The notes under the pieces: model-generated
Seen by the model: only the letters and a program-made list of their open reading frames with translations
Databases searched by the model: none
What the model was told of the DNA's origin: nothing
Translations under genes and position numbers: made by a program
Part shown: piece after piece, positions 34,933 through 43,489 of the stretch
Position numbering within the stretch: the stretch's first letter is position 1
How the letters are laid out: each line of letters opens with the position of its first letter
NCBI GenBank assembly: GCA_016721005.1
Contig: JADKJM010000016.1
Span: forward strand, 248,001-312,000
DNA length: 64,000 nucleotides
Direction of reading: 5' to 3'
Source: Flavobacteriales bacterium
Lineage (GTDB): Bacteria > Bacteroidota > Bacteroidia > Flavobacteriales_F > PHOS-HE28

Positions 34933-37710
34933 TCAGGCTTTCGCTTTCACCTTGGTGGTGGACTTCGCGAAGGCTTTCTCGATGATGTCCGATTGCTGTT
35001 TCGCGCTCCGTTTGCTACTGCCGGTGGCGGGCGCGCCGCTGGCGGGCCGTGCGATCACTTCCCACTTCACCTCATTGAAGTGCATCGCCATGTAGCTCCA
35101 CGCGCCCATGTTCAGTGGCTCTTCCTGTACCCAGAGGAAGCGCTCCGCCTTCGCGTACTTCTTGATCACCGCGCGCATCTGTTCAGCCGGTAGCGGATGC
35201 AGTTGTTCGAGACGAACCAAGGCGGTGTCCGTGATGTTGCTCTTCTCGCGATGATCGAGCAGATCGTAGTGGATCTTGCCTTGGGTGAAGATCACGGTCC
35301 TCACCTTCTTCGCATCGGCTGAGGCATCATCAATCAATTCCTGGAAGCCACCCTTCGTGAGATCGTCCAACGGGCTCACACAACGCGGGTGCCGCAGCAG
35401 GCTCTTCGGCGTGAAGACGATCAGCGGCTTGCGGAATTCCCACGCGAGTTGGCGACGCAAGGCGTGGAAGAAGTTCGCGGGCGTGGTGCAATTCACCACC
35501 ACCATGTTAGCCTCGGCGCAACTTTGCAGGAAGCGTTCCATGCGACCGCTGCTGTGTTCGGCGCCTTGACCTTCGTAGCCGTGCGGTAGCAGCAGCACGA
35601 TGCCGTTCTGCGTATTCCACTTCTCCTCGGCGCAGCAGAGGTATTGATCCAGGACGATCTGTGCACCGTTGACGAAATCGCCGAACTGCGCTTCCCAGAT
35701 GGTGAGCACTTCCGGGTTCGTGAGCGCGTAGCCGTACTCGAACCCGAGCACCGCGTATTCGCTCAGGAGCGAATTGTAGATCTGCAATAAGGCTTGCCCT
35801 TCCTGGATGTGCTTGAGGTGGATGAACTCCTCCTCGCTGTCCTCCATGCGCACCACAGCGTGGCGGTGACTGAAGGTGCCGCGCTCCACATCCTGTCCGG
35901 TGAAGCGCACAGGGTGCCCGTCCACGAGCAACGAACCGTACGCAAGCAATTCGGCCATGCCCCAATCGAGGCTCTCCTTGGCCATCATCTCCTTGCGGTC
36001 GTTCAGGATCTTCTCCAGTTTGCTGAAGAACTTCTTGCCCTCGGGGATCGCCGTCAACTTCTCGCCGATCATCTTCAGTGTCGCCTTCTTCACCCCTGTG
36101 ACCGGCGACTGCGCGAAATCCTTCGCCCCTGCGCGCTTGAAGCCTTGCCAGCGCTCAGCCATGAAGTTGGTGATCTTCCCCACGCGCACCTGCTTGGCCT
36201 CGTTCAAGCGATCGTCGAGCATCGCGCTGAAGGAGGTTTCCATCTCCTCCGCCATTTCGCGCGCGCCTTCCACACCGCTATCGATCAATTTCTGCGTGTA
36301 GATCTCCCGTGGATCGGCATGCGCCGCGATCGCCTTGTACAATGTGGGTTGCGTGAACTTCGGTTCGTCGCCCTCGTTGTGGCCGTGCTTGCGGTAGCAG
36401 AGGATGTCCACCCACACGTCCTTGCCGGACATCTGGCGGTAGTCCATCGCCAACTTCACCGTGTAGGCCACGGCCTCGGCATCATCGCCGTTCACATGGA
36501 ATACCGGGCATTGCGTGGTCTTGGCGACGTCGGTGCAATAGGTGCTCGTGCGTGCGTCGATGTAATTGGTGGTGAAGCCGACCTGATTGTTCACCACGAT
36601 GTGGATCGTGCCGCCGATCTCGTAGGCTTTCAAGCCTGCCATCTGCACCACTTCATACACCACACCTTGCCCGGCCACGGCCGCGTCACCATGGATGAGG
36701 ATCGGTGCGGTGATGCCCAGCGCGAAATTGTCGTCATGCTCGATGATCGCACGGCTGATCCCTTGCATCACCGGCCCCACGGTCTCCAAGTGACTCGGAT
36801 TCGGTGCGAGGGTCAATCGCACTTCCTTGCCCGTGTTGGTGGTGATCAGGCTGCTGTAGCCCATGTGGTATTTCACATCACCTTCCACCAGGGCGTCGTC
36901 GTAGTCCTTGCCCTCGAACTCGCTGAAGATGGTGTCGTAGCTCTTGCGCATGGTGTTGGCCAACACATTCAAACGACCGCGATGCGCCATGCCGATCACA
37001 TACTCGGAGATGCCCAGCTCCGCACCGTGCTCGATCACCGTGTCCAATGCAGGGATCAGCGCTTCGGCACCTTCGATGCTGAAGCGCTTCTGGCCGATGA
37101 ACTTCTTGCCGAGGAAACGCTCGAAGACCACTGCCTCGTTCAGCTTCTCCAGGATGTCCTTCTTCTGCTCGATGGTGAAGTCCGGTTGGTTGCGCGTGCC
37201 TTCCATGCGATCGAGCAGCCAACGGCGTCTCTCCAAACTGCGGATGAACATGAACTCCACGCCGATGCTCTTGCAATAGGTCTGCTCAAGCAGGGCCACG
37301 ATGTCGCGCAGTTTCGCAGCACCGATGCCCACCTCGTTCCCTGCTGTGAACACGGTGTCGAGGTCCGCATCACCGAGTTTGTGGTTCTCCAGGGCGAGCG
37401 TGGGCGTGTACTTGCGCCGATCGCGTACAGGGTTCGTATCGGTGAAGAGGTGGCCGCGCTGGCGGTACGCATTGATCAGTTCGATGACCCGGAATTCCTT
37501 CTCGAAGCGTTCGTTCCCTGCCGAAGGTGGTGCAGTGGGCGCTGATCCCAAGGTCGCTTCACCATCGCCATCCAACGACTTGGCGAATTCGAATCCTTCG
37601 AAGAAGCGCGCCCAGCCCGTTTCCACACTGGCGGGGTCCTTCTGGTATTGCTGGTACAGGTCGTCGAGCCAAGCGCTATCGACGTTGCTCAGGTAGGAGA
37701 ACTTGTCCAT
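34933..37710 (-). CDS. odhA: 2-oxoglutarate dehydrogenase E1 component
   Basis: 925 residues, full length for SucA/OdhA. N-terminal subunit-binding motif MDKFSYLSNVDSAWLDDLYQ, then thiamine diphosphate-binding segments (HGDAAVAGQGVVYEVVQMAG, VNNQVGFTTN), GMAHRGRLNVLAN and the C-terminal transketolase-like domain (RWLWVQEEPLNMGAW-type ending). It decarboxylates 2-oxoglutarate and passes succinyl to E2. A TACCTTCG box lies 9 bases upstream of the ATG. Confidence 0.96.
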   Translation of the reverse strand: MDKFSYLSNVDSAWLDDLYQQYQKDPASVETGWARFFEGFEFAKSLDGDGEATLGSAPTAPPSAGNERFEKEFRVIELINAYRQRGHLFTDTNPVRDRRKYTPTLALENHKLGDADLDTVFTAGNEVGIGAAKLRDIVALLEQTYCKSIGVEFMFIRSLERRRWLLDRMEGTRNQPDFTIEQKKDILEKLNEAVVFERFLGKKFIGQKRFSIEGAEALIPALDTVIEHGAELGISEYVIGMAHRGRLNVLANTMRKSYDTIFSEFEGKDYDDALVEGDVKYHMGYSSLITTNTGKEVRLTLAPNPSHLETVGPVMQGISRAIIEHDDNFALGITAPILIHGDAAVAGQGVVYEVVQMAGLKAYEIGGTIHIVVNNQVGFTTNYIDARTSTYCTDVAKTTQCPVFHVNGDDAEAVAYTVKLAMDYRQMSGKDVWVDILCYRKHGHNEGDEPKFTQPTLYKAIAAHADPREIYTQKLIDSGVEGAREMAEEMETSFSAMLDDRLNEAKQVRVGKITNFMAERWQGFKRAGAKDFAQSPVTGVKKATLKMIGEKLTAIPEGKKFFSKLEKILNDRKEMMAKESLDWGMAELLAYGSLLVDGHPVRFTGQDVERGTFSHRHAVVRMEDSEEEFIHLKHIQEGQALLQIYNSLLSEYAVLGFEYGYALTNPEVLTIWEAQFGDFVNGAQIVLDQYLCCAEEKWNTQNGIVLLLPHGYEGQGAEHSSGRMERFLQSCAEANMVVVNCTTPANFFHALRRQLAWEFRKPLIVFTPKSLLRHPRCVSPLDDLTKGGFQELIDDASADAKKVRTVIFTQGKIHYDLLDHREKSNITDTALVRLEQLHPLPAEQMRAVIKKYAKAERFLWVQEEPLNMGAWSYMAMHFNEVKWEVIARPASGAPATGSSKRSAKQQSDIIEKAFAKSTTKVKAKA

Positions 37711-37719
37711 GGAGGGCAG

Positions 37720-37727
37720 CGAAGGTA
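37720..37727 (-). promoter_or_regulatory. Putative -7 box TACCTTCG for odhAB
   Basis: Matches TAnnTTyG on the minus strand, nine bases before the odhA ATG at 37710. Just upstream (37740-37781) is a CACCGCAGAGGCGCAAAGGC-type sequence that looks like a dispersed intergenic repeat. Confidence 0.4.
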
Positions 37728-37811
37728 GGATCAGGGGTGTTCACCGCAGAGGCGCAAAGGCGCTGAGAAATGCAGAGTAATGCACAATGGAATGCACAAT
37801 GCGTGGCCAGT

Positions 37812-38186
37812 TCAACCCTTCTGCGCGAAGTGTTTGCGCAGTAGCACCTTTTGCAGGCAGCGCAAAACCATCATGCCAGCGAGTTCGGAAAAGCCGCCGC
37901 GGCTCATGGCCGCATCCACCATGCGCTCGGTAAGGTCCACGCGGTTGATGGCACGCGAAAGCCCTGTGGAACCGATGCGCTGCCAGCGCTCCAGTGCATG
38001 CAGCACATGTGCGCGCAGCGACTCGAAGGCTGCATTGCTCACGGCTGGTAGAGGCAGATCCGCTTCACCAAGATCCAGATCCTTGCGCAGCTGGGCCACC
38101 GTGGCCGCGAGTACCTCGGTACGGTCCAGCGCCAGTACCAAGCCATCAGCCTCCGCTTTCGACAGTGTGGTGTTCACCCCGGACAT
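37812..38186 (-). CDS. Hypothetical protein, 124 residues
   Basis: MSGVNTTLSKAEADGLVLAL followed by an all-helical sequence (VLAATVAQLRKDLDLGEADL, FESLRAHVLHALERWQRI, MVLRCLQKVLLRKHF). No signal peptide or motif recognised. Codon use matches the neighbours and it fills the gap between odhA and a divergent secreted-protein gene. Function unknown. Confidence 0.6.
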   Translation of the reverse strand: MSGVNTTLSKAEADGLVLALDRTEVLAATVAQLRKDLDLGEADLPLPAVSNAAFESLRAHVLHALERWQRIGSTGLSRAINRVDLTERMVDAAMSRGGFSELAGMMVLRCLQKVLLRKHFAQKG

Positions 38187-38265
38187 GTGGATCGCAAAGG
38201 TCGCATGGCGCTGGCACTATTTTCGCCCGGCGCGATCCATTCATCAAGACCACATCCCAATAGCA

Positions 38266-39144
38266 ATGCGTTCGACCCTGCTCCTCTCCCTCGCCTTTCT
38301 TCTATCGTTCACACTCAAGGCCCAGTACGGAACCTTCGACGCCGCTGCCGTGAAAGCAGCGAAGGCCACCACCATGATCGTGGTTCTCGATGCGGGTGAT
38401 TCACCCTACAACCGGACGATCATGAACGCGGTGAAAAGCGAATGGAAGTTCACGACCGCTTACGAATTCGTCACGGTCGCGGAGTTGGGCGCCATGCCCA
38501 TCGACCCGACCAGGACCTATTTGTTGAAGACCGCGAAAGTGGACCCGGTGAAATACGAGGCCACCTTCCTCACGCTGGTGCGCGGTTGGAAACAAAAGAA
38601 GGGCGAGCCTCTGGAGCAGAAGAACAACGCCTTCACCAGCATCGCCTCCGAGAATGAACTGGCCTTCATCATGATCGACCCGAAAGCGATCAGCGACAAG
38701 AACATGGCGCCGATGCTCATGATCTACATCAAGCACCTACAGGATTACTTGAAATTGGTGGAGGCCGGCAAGGTCACGGACAAGGCCACAGCCGACCGGA
38801 CCTACGCGAGCCGGTCCCGTTTGGTGCGCGACACCGAGTTGCTGATCGCTGCCGATCACCTGGACAAGAGCCTGCCCGATGCAAGTGCGGTGAAGGTGAA
38901 CTATACGTCCGCCGTGCGCGTAGTGAGTTTGTCGGACTTGGTGAACGCGGTGAATTCAGGGGATCGCAGCATCACGGTGAGCGATGTGGTGATGACCGGG
39001 GAATACAAGAACAAGCATTGCTTCAAGCGCGTCTTCAACGCGGGTACTGGTGAGTTGATGTACCAAAGTGATGATGCCGCCCTTTATGGAAAGAAGGAAG
39101 GCTTCATCGACGTGGACCTGAAGAACATCGAGCGCGCTCGCTAA
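38266..39144 (+). CDS. Secreted protein of unknown function
   Basis: 292 residues from the ATG at 38266, chosen because it starts a signal peptide (MRSTLLLSLAFLLSFTLKAQ); the longer frame is antisense to the previous gene. The mature part begins with a nucleotide-like fold pattern (TTMIVVLDAGDSPYNRTIMN) and continues with mixed alpha/beta segments. No family recognised. A TATTTTCG box lies at 38218-38225, about 40 bases upstream. Confidence 0.75.
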   Translation: MRSTLLLSLAFLLSFTLKAQYGTFDAAAVKAAKATTMIVVLDAGDSPYNRTIMNAVKSEWKFTTAYEFVTVAELGAMPIDPTRTYLLKTAKVDPVKYEATFLTLVRGWKQKKGEPLEQKNNAFTSIASENELAFIMIDPKAISDKNMAPMLMIYIKHLQDYLKLVEAGKVTDKATADRTYASRSRLVRDTELLIAADHLDKSLPDASAVKVNYTSAVRVVSLSDLVNAVNSGDRSITVSDVVMTGEYKNKHCFKRVFNAGTGELMYQSDDAALYGKKEGFIDVDLKNIERAR

Positions 39145-39159
39145 TAGGCTCCGCTACTC

Positions 39160-39684
39160 ATGTCCCGCGAACGCCTCCTGCGTCAGTTCGATCGTATGGA
39201 GCGCGACCGGCAGGATATCTTGAAGCGCTTGGAAGGAGCGGATCCTGAGCGGCTGGCCACTTCTCCGGGTGAGCATGCATGGTCCATCGCACAAGTGATC
39301 ACCCACCTCGCGATCGCCGAGGAAGGTGGGCTGGCCTACCTGAACAAGAAACTGGAAATGAAGAAGCATGGCCCTGTCGGGATCTCTTCCCATTGGCGAC
39401 TCTTCCTATTGAACATCGCGGTACGGTTACCGATCAAATACAAAGCACCAGCGATCGTGGCGGATGTCCCCGCGACATCCTATGCGCAGGCCCGGCAGCG
39501 CTGGAGCGCTGTTCGTGAACGGATGCGTGAAGCCTACACGAAGATCGATGCGTCATTCATCGGACACGACCTCTACAAGCATCCGATGGCCGGTCGGTTC
39601 AACCTGATCCAGGGCGTGCGGTTCATGCGCCGGCATGTGCAACACCATAAGGCGCAGATCCATCGGACCCTCCGCCAAGTGTGA
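39160..39684 (+). CDS. DinB-family putative metal-dependent protein
   Basis: 174 residues forming a four-helix bundle. DinB signature histidines are present: HAWSIAQVITHLAIAEEG (His in helix 2) and RHVQHHKAQIHRTL (C-terminal H-x3-H-x-x-Q-I). The family binds a divalent metal; members include thiol transferases, but the substrate here is unknown. It begins 16 bp after the secreted-protein gene, probably in the same operon. Confidence 0.8.
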   Translation: MSRERLLRQFDRMERDRQDILKRLEGADPERLATSPGEHAWSIAQVITHLAIAEEGGLAYLNKKLEMKKHGPVGISSHWRLFLLNIAVRLPIKYKAPAIVADVPATSYAQARQRWSAVRERMREAYTKIDASFIGHDLYKHPMAGRFNLIQGVRFMRRHVQHHKAQIHRTLRQV

Positions 39685-39742
39685 TCGTTAGGCCGATCCC
39701 GCAGAGTTGTTACATTGTGGTGAATACTAAACCCCATTCACC

Positions 39743-41611
39743 ATGCGTCTTACTACGCTTTCCTTGTCCTTCGCCCTTGCCTGCTCGGCTTGGGGCGCCC
39801 ATTTGCCCGGCGGCAGTATCACATACACCTGCCTCGGTAACAACCAGTACGAGGTGATCCTCCAGCTTTGGCGGGAGTGTACCGGAGCGCCCATGATCGA
39901 TCAATCGCTCAAATTCTCGAACGATTGCGGCGTTTCCTTTACGCTGAACAGCATCCCCGAGATCTCCATGGAGGATGCCTCTCCCGTTTGCGAAGACCAA
40001 GTGGGCCATACCACCTGCGACGGCGGCCAGTTGATCGGCATCCAATTGTACACCTACCGGACCACCTTGTTCCTGAGTCCATGCAATTCATGGACGATCA
40101 GCTGGGATGTGTGCTGTAGGAACGCCTCGGTGAACCTGGTCGGTGAACAGGGCATCTACATAGAAGCGAGATTGAACAACGCGAACGGCGTTTGTGTCAC
40201 CTCCCCGACCTTCACCGAGAACCGTCCGCCCTTCGCATGTGTGGACCAACCCGTGAGCTACGATCTGGGGGTTACCGGCGGCACCCAGTCCAACCTGCGT
40301 TTCCGCCTCATCGCCGCGCGTCGCGCCCTGCCTGATGTGCAGGATGTGAGTTACCAGTTCCCATATAGCGGCGATGAACCCTTCACCGGCTTGGTACTGG
40401 ACACGATCACCGGGAACATCACCTTCACGCCCACGATCCAAGGGTATATCGTGGTGGTGGTGGAGGTGGATCTGTACGATGCGAACGGTGTATGGCGAGG
40501 TAGTATCATGCGCGATTTCCCCTTCGTGGCCGAGGTATGCTCCAACCATGTACCGGACGCCGCAAGCGGCACGGTCACCATCATCTCGGGTGATGCGGTG
40601 GCTTCGGCCGCCTATACCGTGGATAATTGTTCCTCCGACCACTTCTGCCTTTCCATGGAAGTGGTGGATACCGACGCTGACCAGGAGTTGTCGTTGACGA
40701 GCAACGTGGACATGGTGCTTCCGGGTGCCAGCTTCGAGGTGATGGGTACCAACCCAGCGGTGGCCACCATCTGCTGGGATCCCACAGGCGCCAGCCCCGG
40801 TACGCGCACCTTCACCATCTCCGCCTTGGATGATGCCTGTCCGGTGCGTGGGTCGCAGTCCTATACATACGTCGTCAATGTGGGCACACCAACGAATGCG
40901 GGGACGAGTTCCACCGTGCAGTTCTGTGATGTGGTCGCGTTGGGAGACACCATCAGCCTGTTGGGTGGTACACCCGATCATGGTGGCGCATGGAGCGACC
41001 TCGGTGATGGAGTACTGCAATACGAGGTGGAAGGTGTGGGCGGATGCGTATCGAGCAGTGCCACGCTTACGATCGAGGTGGTCGCTTCCTCCAACGCTGG
41101 CGTGGATGGCGAGGCCGAGGTTTGTGCCGTGCAGGATCCTTTTGCAATGGTGGATCTCCTTGCCAATGCGGATAATGGTGGGACCTGGATCATCGAGGGT
41201 GTCGCACACGATGGGATGTTCGACCCGGCGATGGATGCGGCCGGCACGTATTGCTATGTTATGCAGGCCTCTGCGCCGTGTTTGAACGATACTGCGTGTG
41301 CCACCATCACCATCCTGGACCCCACCGATCCGATCTGCATCAGCCTGGGTATATCGGAGATCGGTTCCGACGTGATCCACCTTTCTCCCAACCCGAGCAC
41401 CGGGCGCGTGGTGGTGACCGGCATGGAGATGACCTGTGTTCGAGCCGAGGTGTTGGATGCACAGGGCCGCATCGTGTATGCCCAACGGATGCATGCGGCT
41501 TCCACCCTTCAGGTCGATCTGCCAGCCGGGGTCATCAATGGCGCGTACATGCTTCGCCTCCACTTCGCGGATGGGACGACCGATCTGCAACGCTTCGAAT
41601 TGCTGCGTTGA
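39743..41611 (+). CDS. Secreted adhesin-like protein with T9SS sorting domain
   Basis: 622 residues. Signal peptide MRLTTLSLSFALACSAWGAH, mature start HLPGGSITYTCLGNNQYEVI. Cys-rich beta domains with Ig/cadherin-like turns (FTGLVLDTITGNITFTPTIQ; ATICWDPTGASPGTRTFTIS) and SprB-like repeats near 390-520. The C-terminal 80 residues (IHLSPNPSTGRVVVTG ... VLDAQGRIVYAQRM ... GAYMLRLHFADGT) are a T9SS type A sorting domain. Probably displayed on or released from the cell surface. Confidence 0.82.
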   Translation: MRLTTLSLSFALACSAWGAHLPGGSITYTCLGNNQYEVILQLWRECTGAPMIDQSLKFSNDCGVSFTLNSIPEISMEDASPVCEDQVGHTTCDGGQLIGIQLYTYRTTLFLSPCNSWTISWDVCCRNASVNLVGEQGIYIEARLNNANGVCVTSPTFTENRPPFACVDQPVSYDLGVTGGTQSNLRFRLIAARRALPDVQDVSYQFPYSGDEPFTGLVLDTITGNITFTPTIQGYIVVVVEVDLYDANGVWRGSIMRDFPFVAEVCSNHVPDAASGTVTIISGDAVASAAYTVDNCSSDHFCLSMEVVDTDADQELSLTSNVDMVLPGASFEVMGTNPAVATICWDPTGASPGTRTFTISALDDACPVRGSQSYTYVVNVGTPTNAGTSSTVQFCDVVALGDTISLLGGTPDHGGAWSDLGDGVLQYEVEGVGGCVSSSATLTIEVVASSNAGVDGEAEVCAVQDPFAMVDLLANADNGGTWIIEGVAHDGMFDPAMDAAGTYCYVMQASAPCLNDTACATITILDPTDPICISLGISEIGSDVIHLSPNPSTGRVVVTGMEMTCVRAEVLDAQGRIVYAQRMHAASTLQVDLPAGVINGAYMLRLHFADGTTDLQRFELLR

Positions 41612-41630
41612 CCATCACCATGAATTGAAC

Positions 41631-41665
41631 GTCGAAGGGCTCCGAACACCACGGGGCCCTTCGAC
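41631..41665. terminator. Bidirectional hairpin terminator
   Basis: GTCGAAGGGC and GCCCTTCGAC form a perfect 10-bp stem with a 15-base loop, lying between the convergent adhesin-like gene and the polyprenyl synthase gene. Confidence 0.75.
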
Positions 41666-41675
41666 ATTCAATGCC

Positions 41676-42620
41676 TCACTGTGTGCGTGCCATGAGCTGA
41701 TCGGCCAAGACGAACAACGGCGCTTTGCGTTCCATCGGAACGTTCATCACATGCAGATCCTCCAAAGCCTTCGTTTCCAAGCCTTGCACCAGCGCTTCCG
41801 CTTCGGCCCGTACACCGGAGCGGCCCAGCGCTTCGATCATCCGTTCCACATTACGTGATCCGGCTTCCTTGCGGAGTTCCACCTGCAAAGCATCCAGACC
41901 ATCCGCGCGTTCCTTTTCCAGACCACGGATCAGGATCCAGGTCTTCTTTCCGGCCAGGAGATCACCGCCGCGCTGCTTGCCGGTCCGTTGCGGATCACCG
42001 AAGGCATCCAGCAGATCATCACGCAGCTGAAAGGCAAGGCCGATGCGTTCACCGAACTCACCGATCCGTTCGACATCCGCTTCCGGGGCGTTCGCCAGCG
42101 CTGCACCGATCCGCATGGAACACGCGAGCAGCACAGCCGTTTTCAGGCGAACCATCTCCATGTACTCCGCCGTGCTCACCCGATCGCGCAGCTCGAAGTC
42201 CATGTCCAGCTGTTGCCCTTCACAAACCTCCAAGGCATGCTGGCTGAAGATCCGCAACGCGCGCGGATCCCGGCCCAACAACTCATACGCCTTCACCAAC
42301 AAGGCATCGCCACTGAGGATCGCCGCGTTCGTATTCCATTTCACATGCACGGTGGCATCGCCGCGCCGCAAGGGTGAAGCGTCCATGATGTCGTCGTGCA
42401 TCAGGGTGAAGTTGTGGAAGAGCTCGATGCCCAGGGCTTCGTCCAGCACATCCTCCGCTTTGCCGCCATACAGTTCGTGGGCCATCAGCAGGGCGATGGG
42501 GCGGATCCGCTTTGCAGGAAGCTGAAGCAAATAGGCCATGGGCGGATAGAGCCCCAAGGCAGGTAGTCCGGCGCACCACGCCGCAATGCGCGCCTCCACC
42601 AGATCCTTCAACCGTTGCAT
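41676..42620 (-). CDS. Polyprenyl diphosphate synthase
   Basis: 314 residues from the ATG at 42620, in a TGATG overlap with the rfbA stop (GTG at 42623 is an alternative). Aspartate-rich motif 1 MHDDIMDASPLRRG and motif 2 FQLRDDLLDAFGD, plus KRIRPIALLM at the isopentenyl-diphosphate site: the trans-prenyltransferase (IspA/GGPS) family. It makes FPP/GGPP-type chains for quinones or carrier lipids; product length cannot be assigned. Last gene of the transporter-rfbA-prenyltransferase unit. Confidence 0.9.
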   Translation of the reverse strand: MQRLKDLVEARIAAWCAGLPALGLYPPMAYLLQLPAKRIRPIALLMAHELYGGKAEDVLDEALGIELFHNFTLMHDDIMDASPLRRGDATVHVKWNTNAAILSGDALLVKAYELLGRDPRALRIFSQHALEVCEGQQLDMDFELRDRVSTAEYMEMVRLKTAVLLACSMRIGAALANAPEADVERIGEFGERIGLAFQLRDDLLDAFGDPQRTGKQRGGDLLAGKKTWILIRGLEKERADGLDALQVELRKEAGSRNVERMIEALGRSGVRAEAEALVQGLETKALEDLHVMNVPMERKAPLFVLADQLMARTQ

Positions 42621-43489
42621 CACACTTGACCGTCGGCGACTTTCAACAGGTACTCTCCGTAGCCGCTCTTGCGCAATGGCTCTGCGAGTTCTCGCAGCCG
42701 GTCAGCGTTGATGAAGTTGCGTCGGAAGGCGACCTCTTCGATGCAGCCGATCCTTCTGCCTTGCCGCTCCTCGATCACCTGCACATACTGTCCGGCCTGC
42801 ATCAGCGAAGCGAAGGTTCCGGTATCCAGCCACGCGGTACCACGATCCAGCACTTGCACTTTCAACCGCCCTTGGCGCAGGTATTCCTTGTTCACATCGG
42901 TGATCTCGTACTCGCCACGCGCACTGGGCTTCAGGTCGCGCGCGATGTCCAGCACGCTATTGTCGTAGAAGTAAAGACCCGGCACGGCGTAGTTGCTCTT
43001 GGGTTTCGTGGGTTTCTCCTCGATGCTCTTCGCCTTGAAGGCCTCATCGAACGCCACCACGCCGTAGCGTTCCGGATCGCTCACACGGTAGGCGAATACC
43101 AGTCCACCATCCACCGCATGGTTCTCCATCAGTTTCGTTCCGAGCCCGCTGCCGTGGAAGATGTTGTCGCCAAGGATCAAGGCCACATGCTCCTTGCCCA
43201 CATGCTCCCGGCCGATGACGAAGGCCTGCGCCAGACCGTTGGGTACGGCTTGTTCCGCGTACGTGAACTCGCATCCGAGGCGTGCACCGTCACCGAGCAG
43301 TTTCCTGAAGTGCGGTAGGTCGTGCGGCGTGCTGATGATGAGCACCTCCCGGATGCCTGCGGCCATGAGCGTGCTCAACGGGTAGTAGATCATCGGTTTG
43401 TCGTACACCGGCATGAGCTGCTTGCTCACCGCGAGTGTCAACGGGTGCAGGCGTGTGCCGGATCCTCCGGCTAGTATGATCCCCTTCAT
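42620..43489 (-). CDS. rfbA: Glucose-1-phosphate thymidylyltransferase
   Basis: 289 residues, the family norm. N-terminal nucleotidyltransferase motif MKGIILAGGSGTRLHPLTLA with SKQLMPVYDKPMIYYPLSTL, the ALILGDNIFHGSGL site, PTKPKSNYAVPGLYFYD and AWLDTGTFASLMQAGQYVQV, all diagnostic of RmlA/RfbA. It makes dTDP-glucose for surface sugars. No rfbB, C or D in this window. It overlaps the transporter gene upstream by ATGA and the prenyl synthase downstream. Confidence 0.93.
   Translation of the reverse strand: MKGIILAGGSGTRLHPLTLAVSKQLMPVYDKPMIYYPLSTLMAAGIREVLIISTPHDLPHFRKLLGDGARLGCEFTYAEQAVPNGLAQAFVIGREHVGKEHVALILGDNIFHGSGLGTKLMENHAVDGGLVFAYRVSDPERYGVVAFDEAFKAKSIEEKPTKPKSNYAVPGLYFYDNSVLDIARDLKPSARGEYEITDVNKEYLRQGRLKVQVLDRGTAWLDTGTFASLMQAGQYVQVIEERQGRRIGCIEEVAFRRNFINADRLRELAEPLRKSGYGEYLLKVADGQV

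Noticed and set aside
35794..37545. Long plus-strand open frame antisense to odhA
   Set aside because: A shadow of the high-GC odhA gene; amino-acid composition is His/Val/Leu-rich and unlike a real protein.
38420..39144. Possible ancestry of the secreted protein gene in a thioredoxin or NTPase fold
   Set aside because: The opening strand-turn pattern is suggestive but no catalytic CxxC or P-loop is present.
42620..43489. A dTDP-rhamnose biosynthesis cluster
   Set aside because: Only rfbA is present; rfbB, rfbC and rfbD are absent from the window, so no cluster is claimed.
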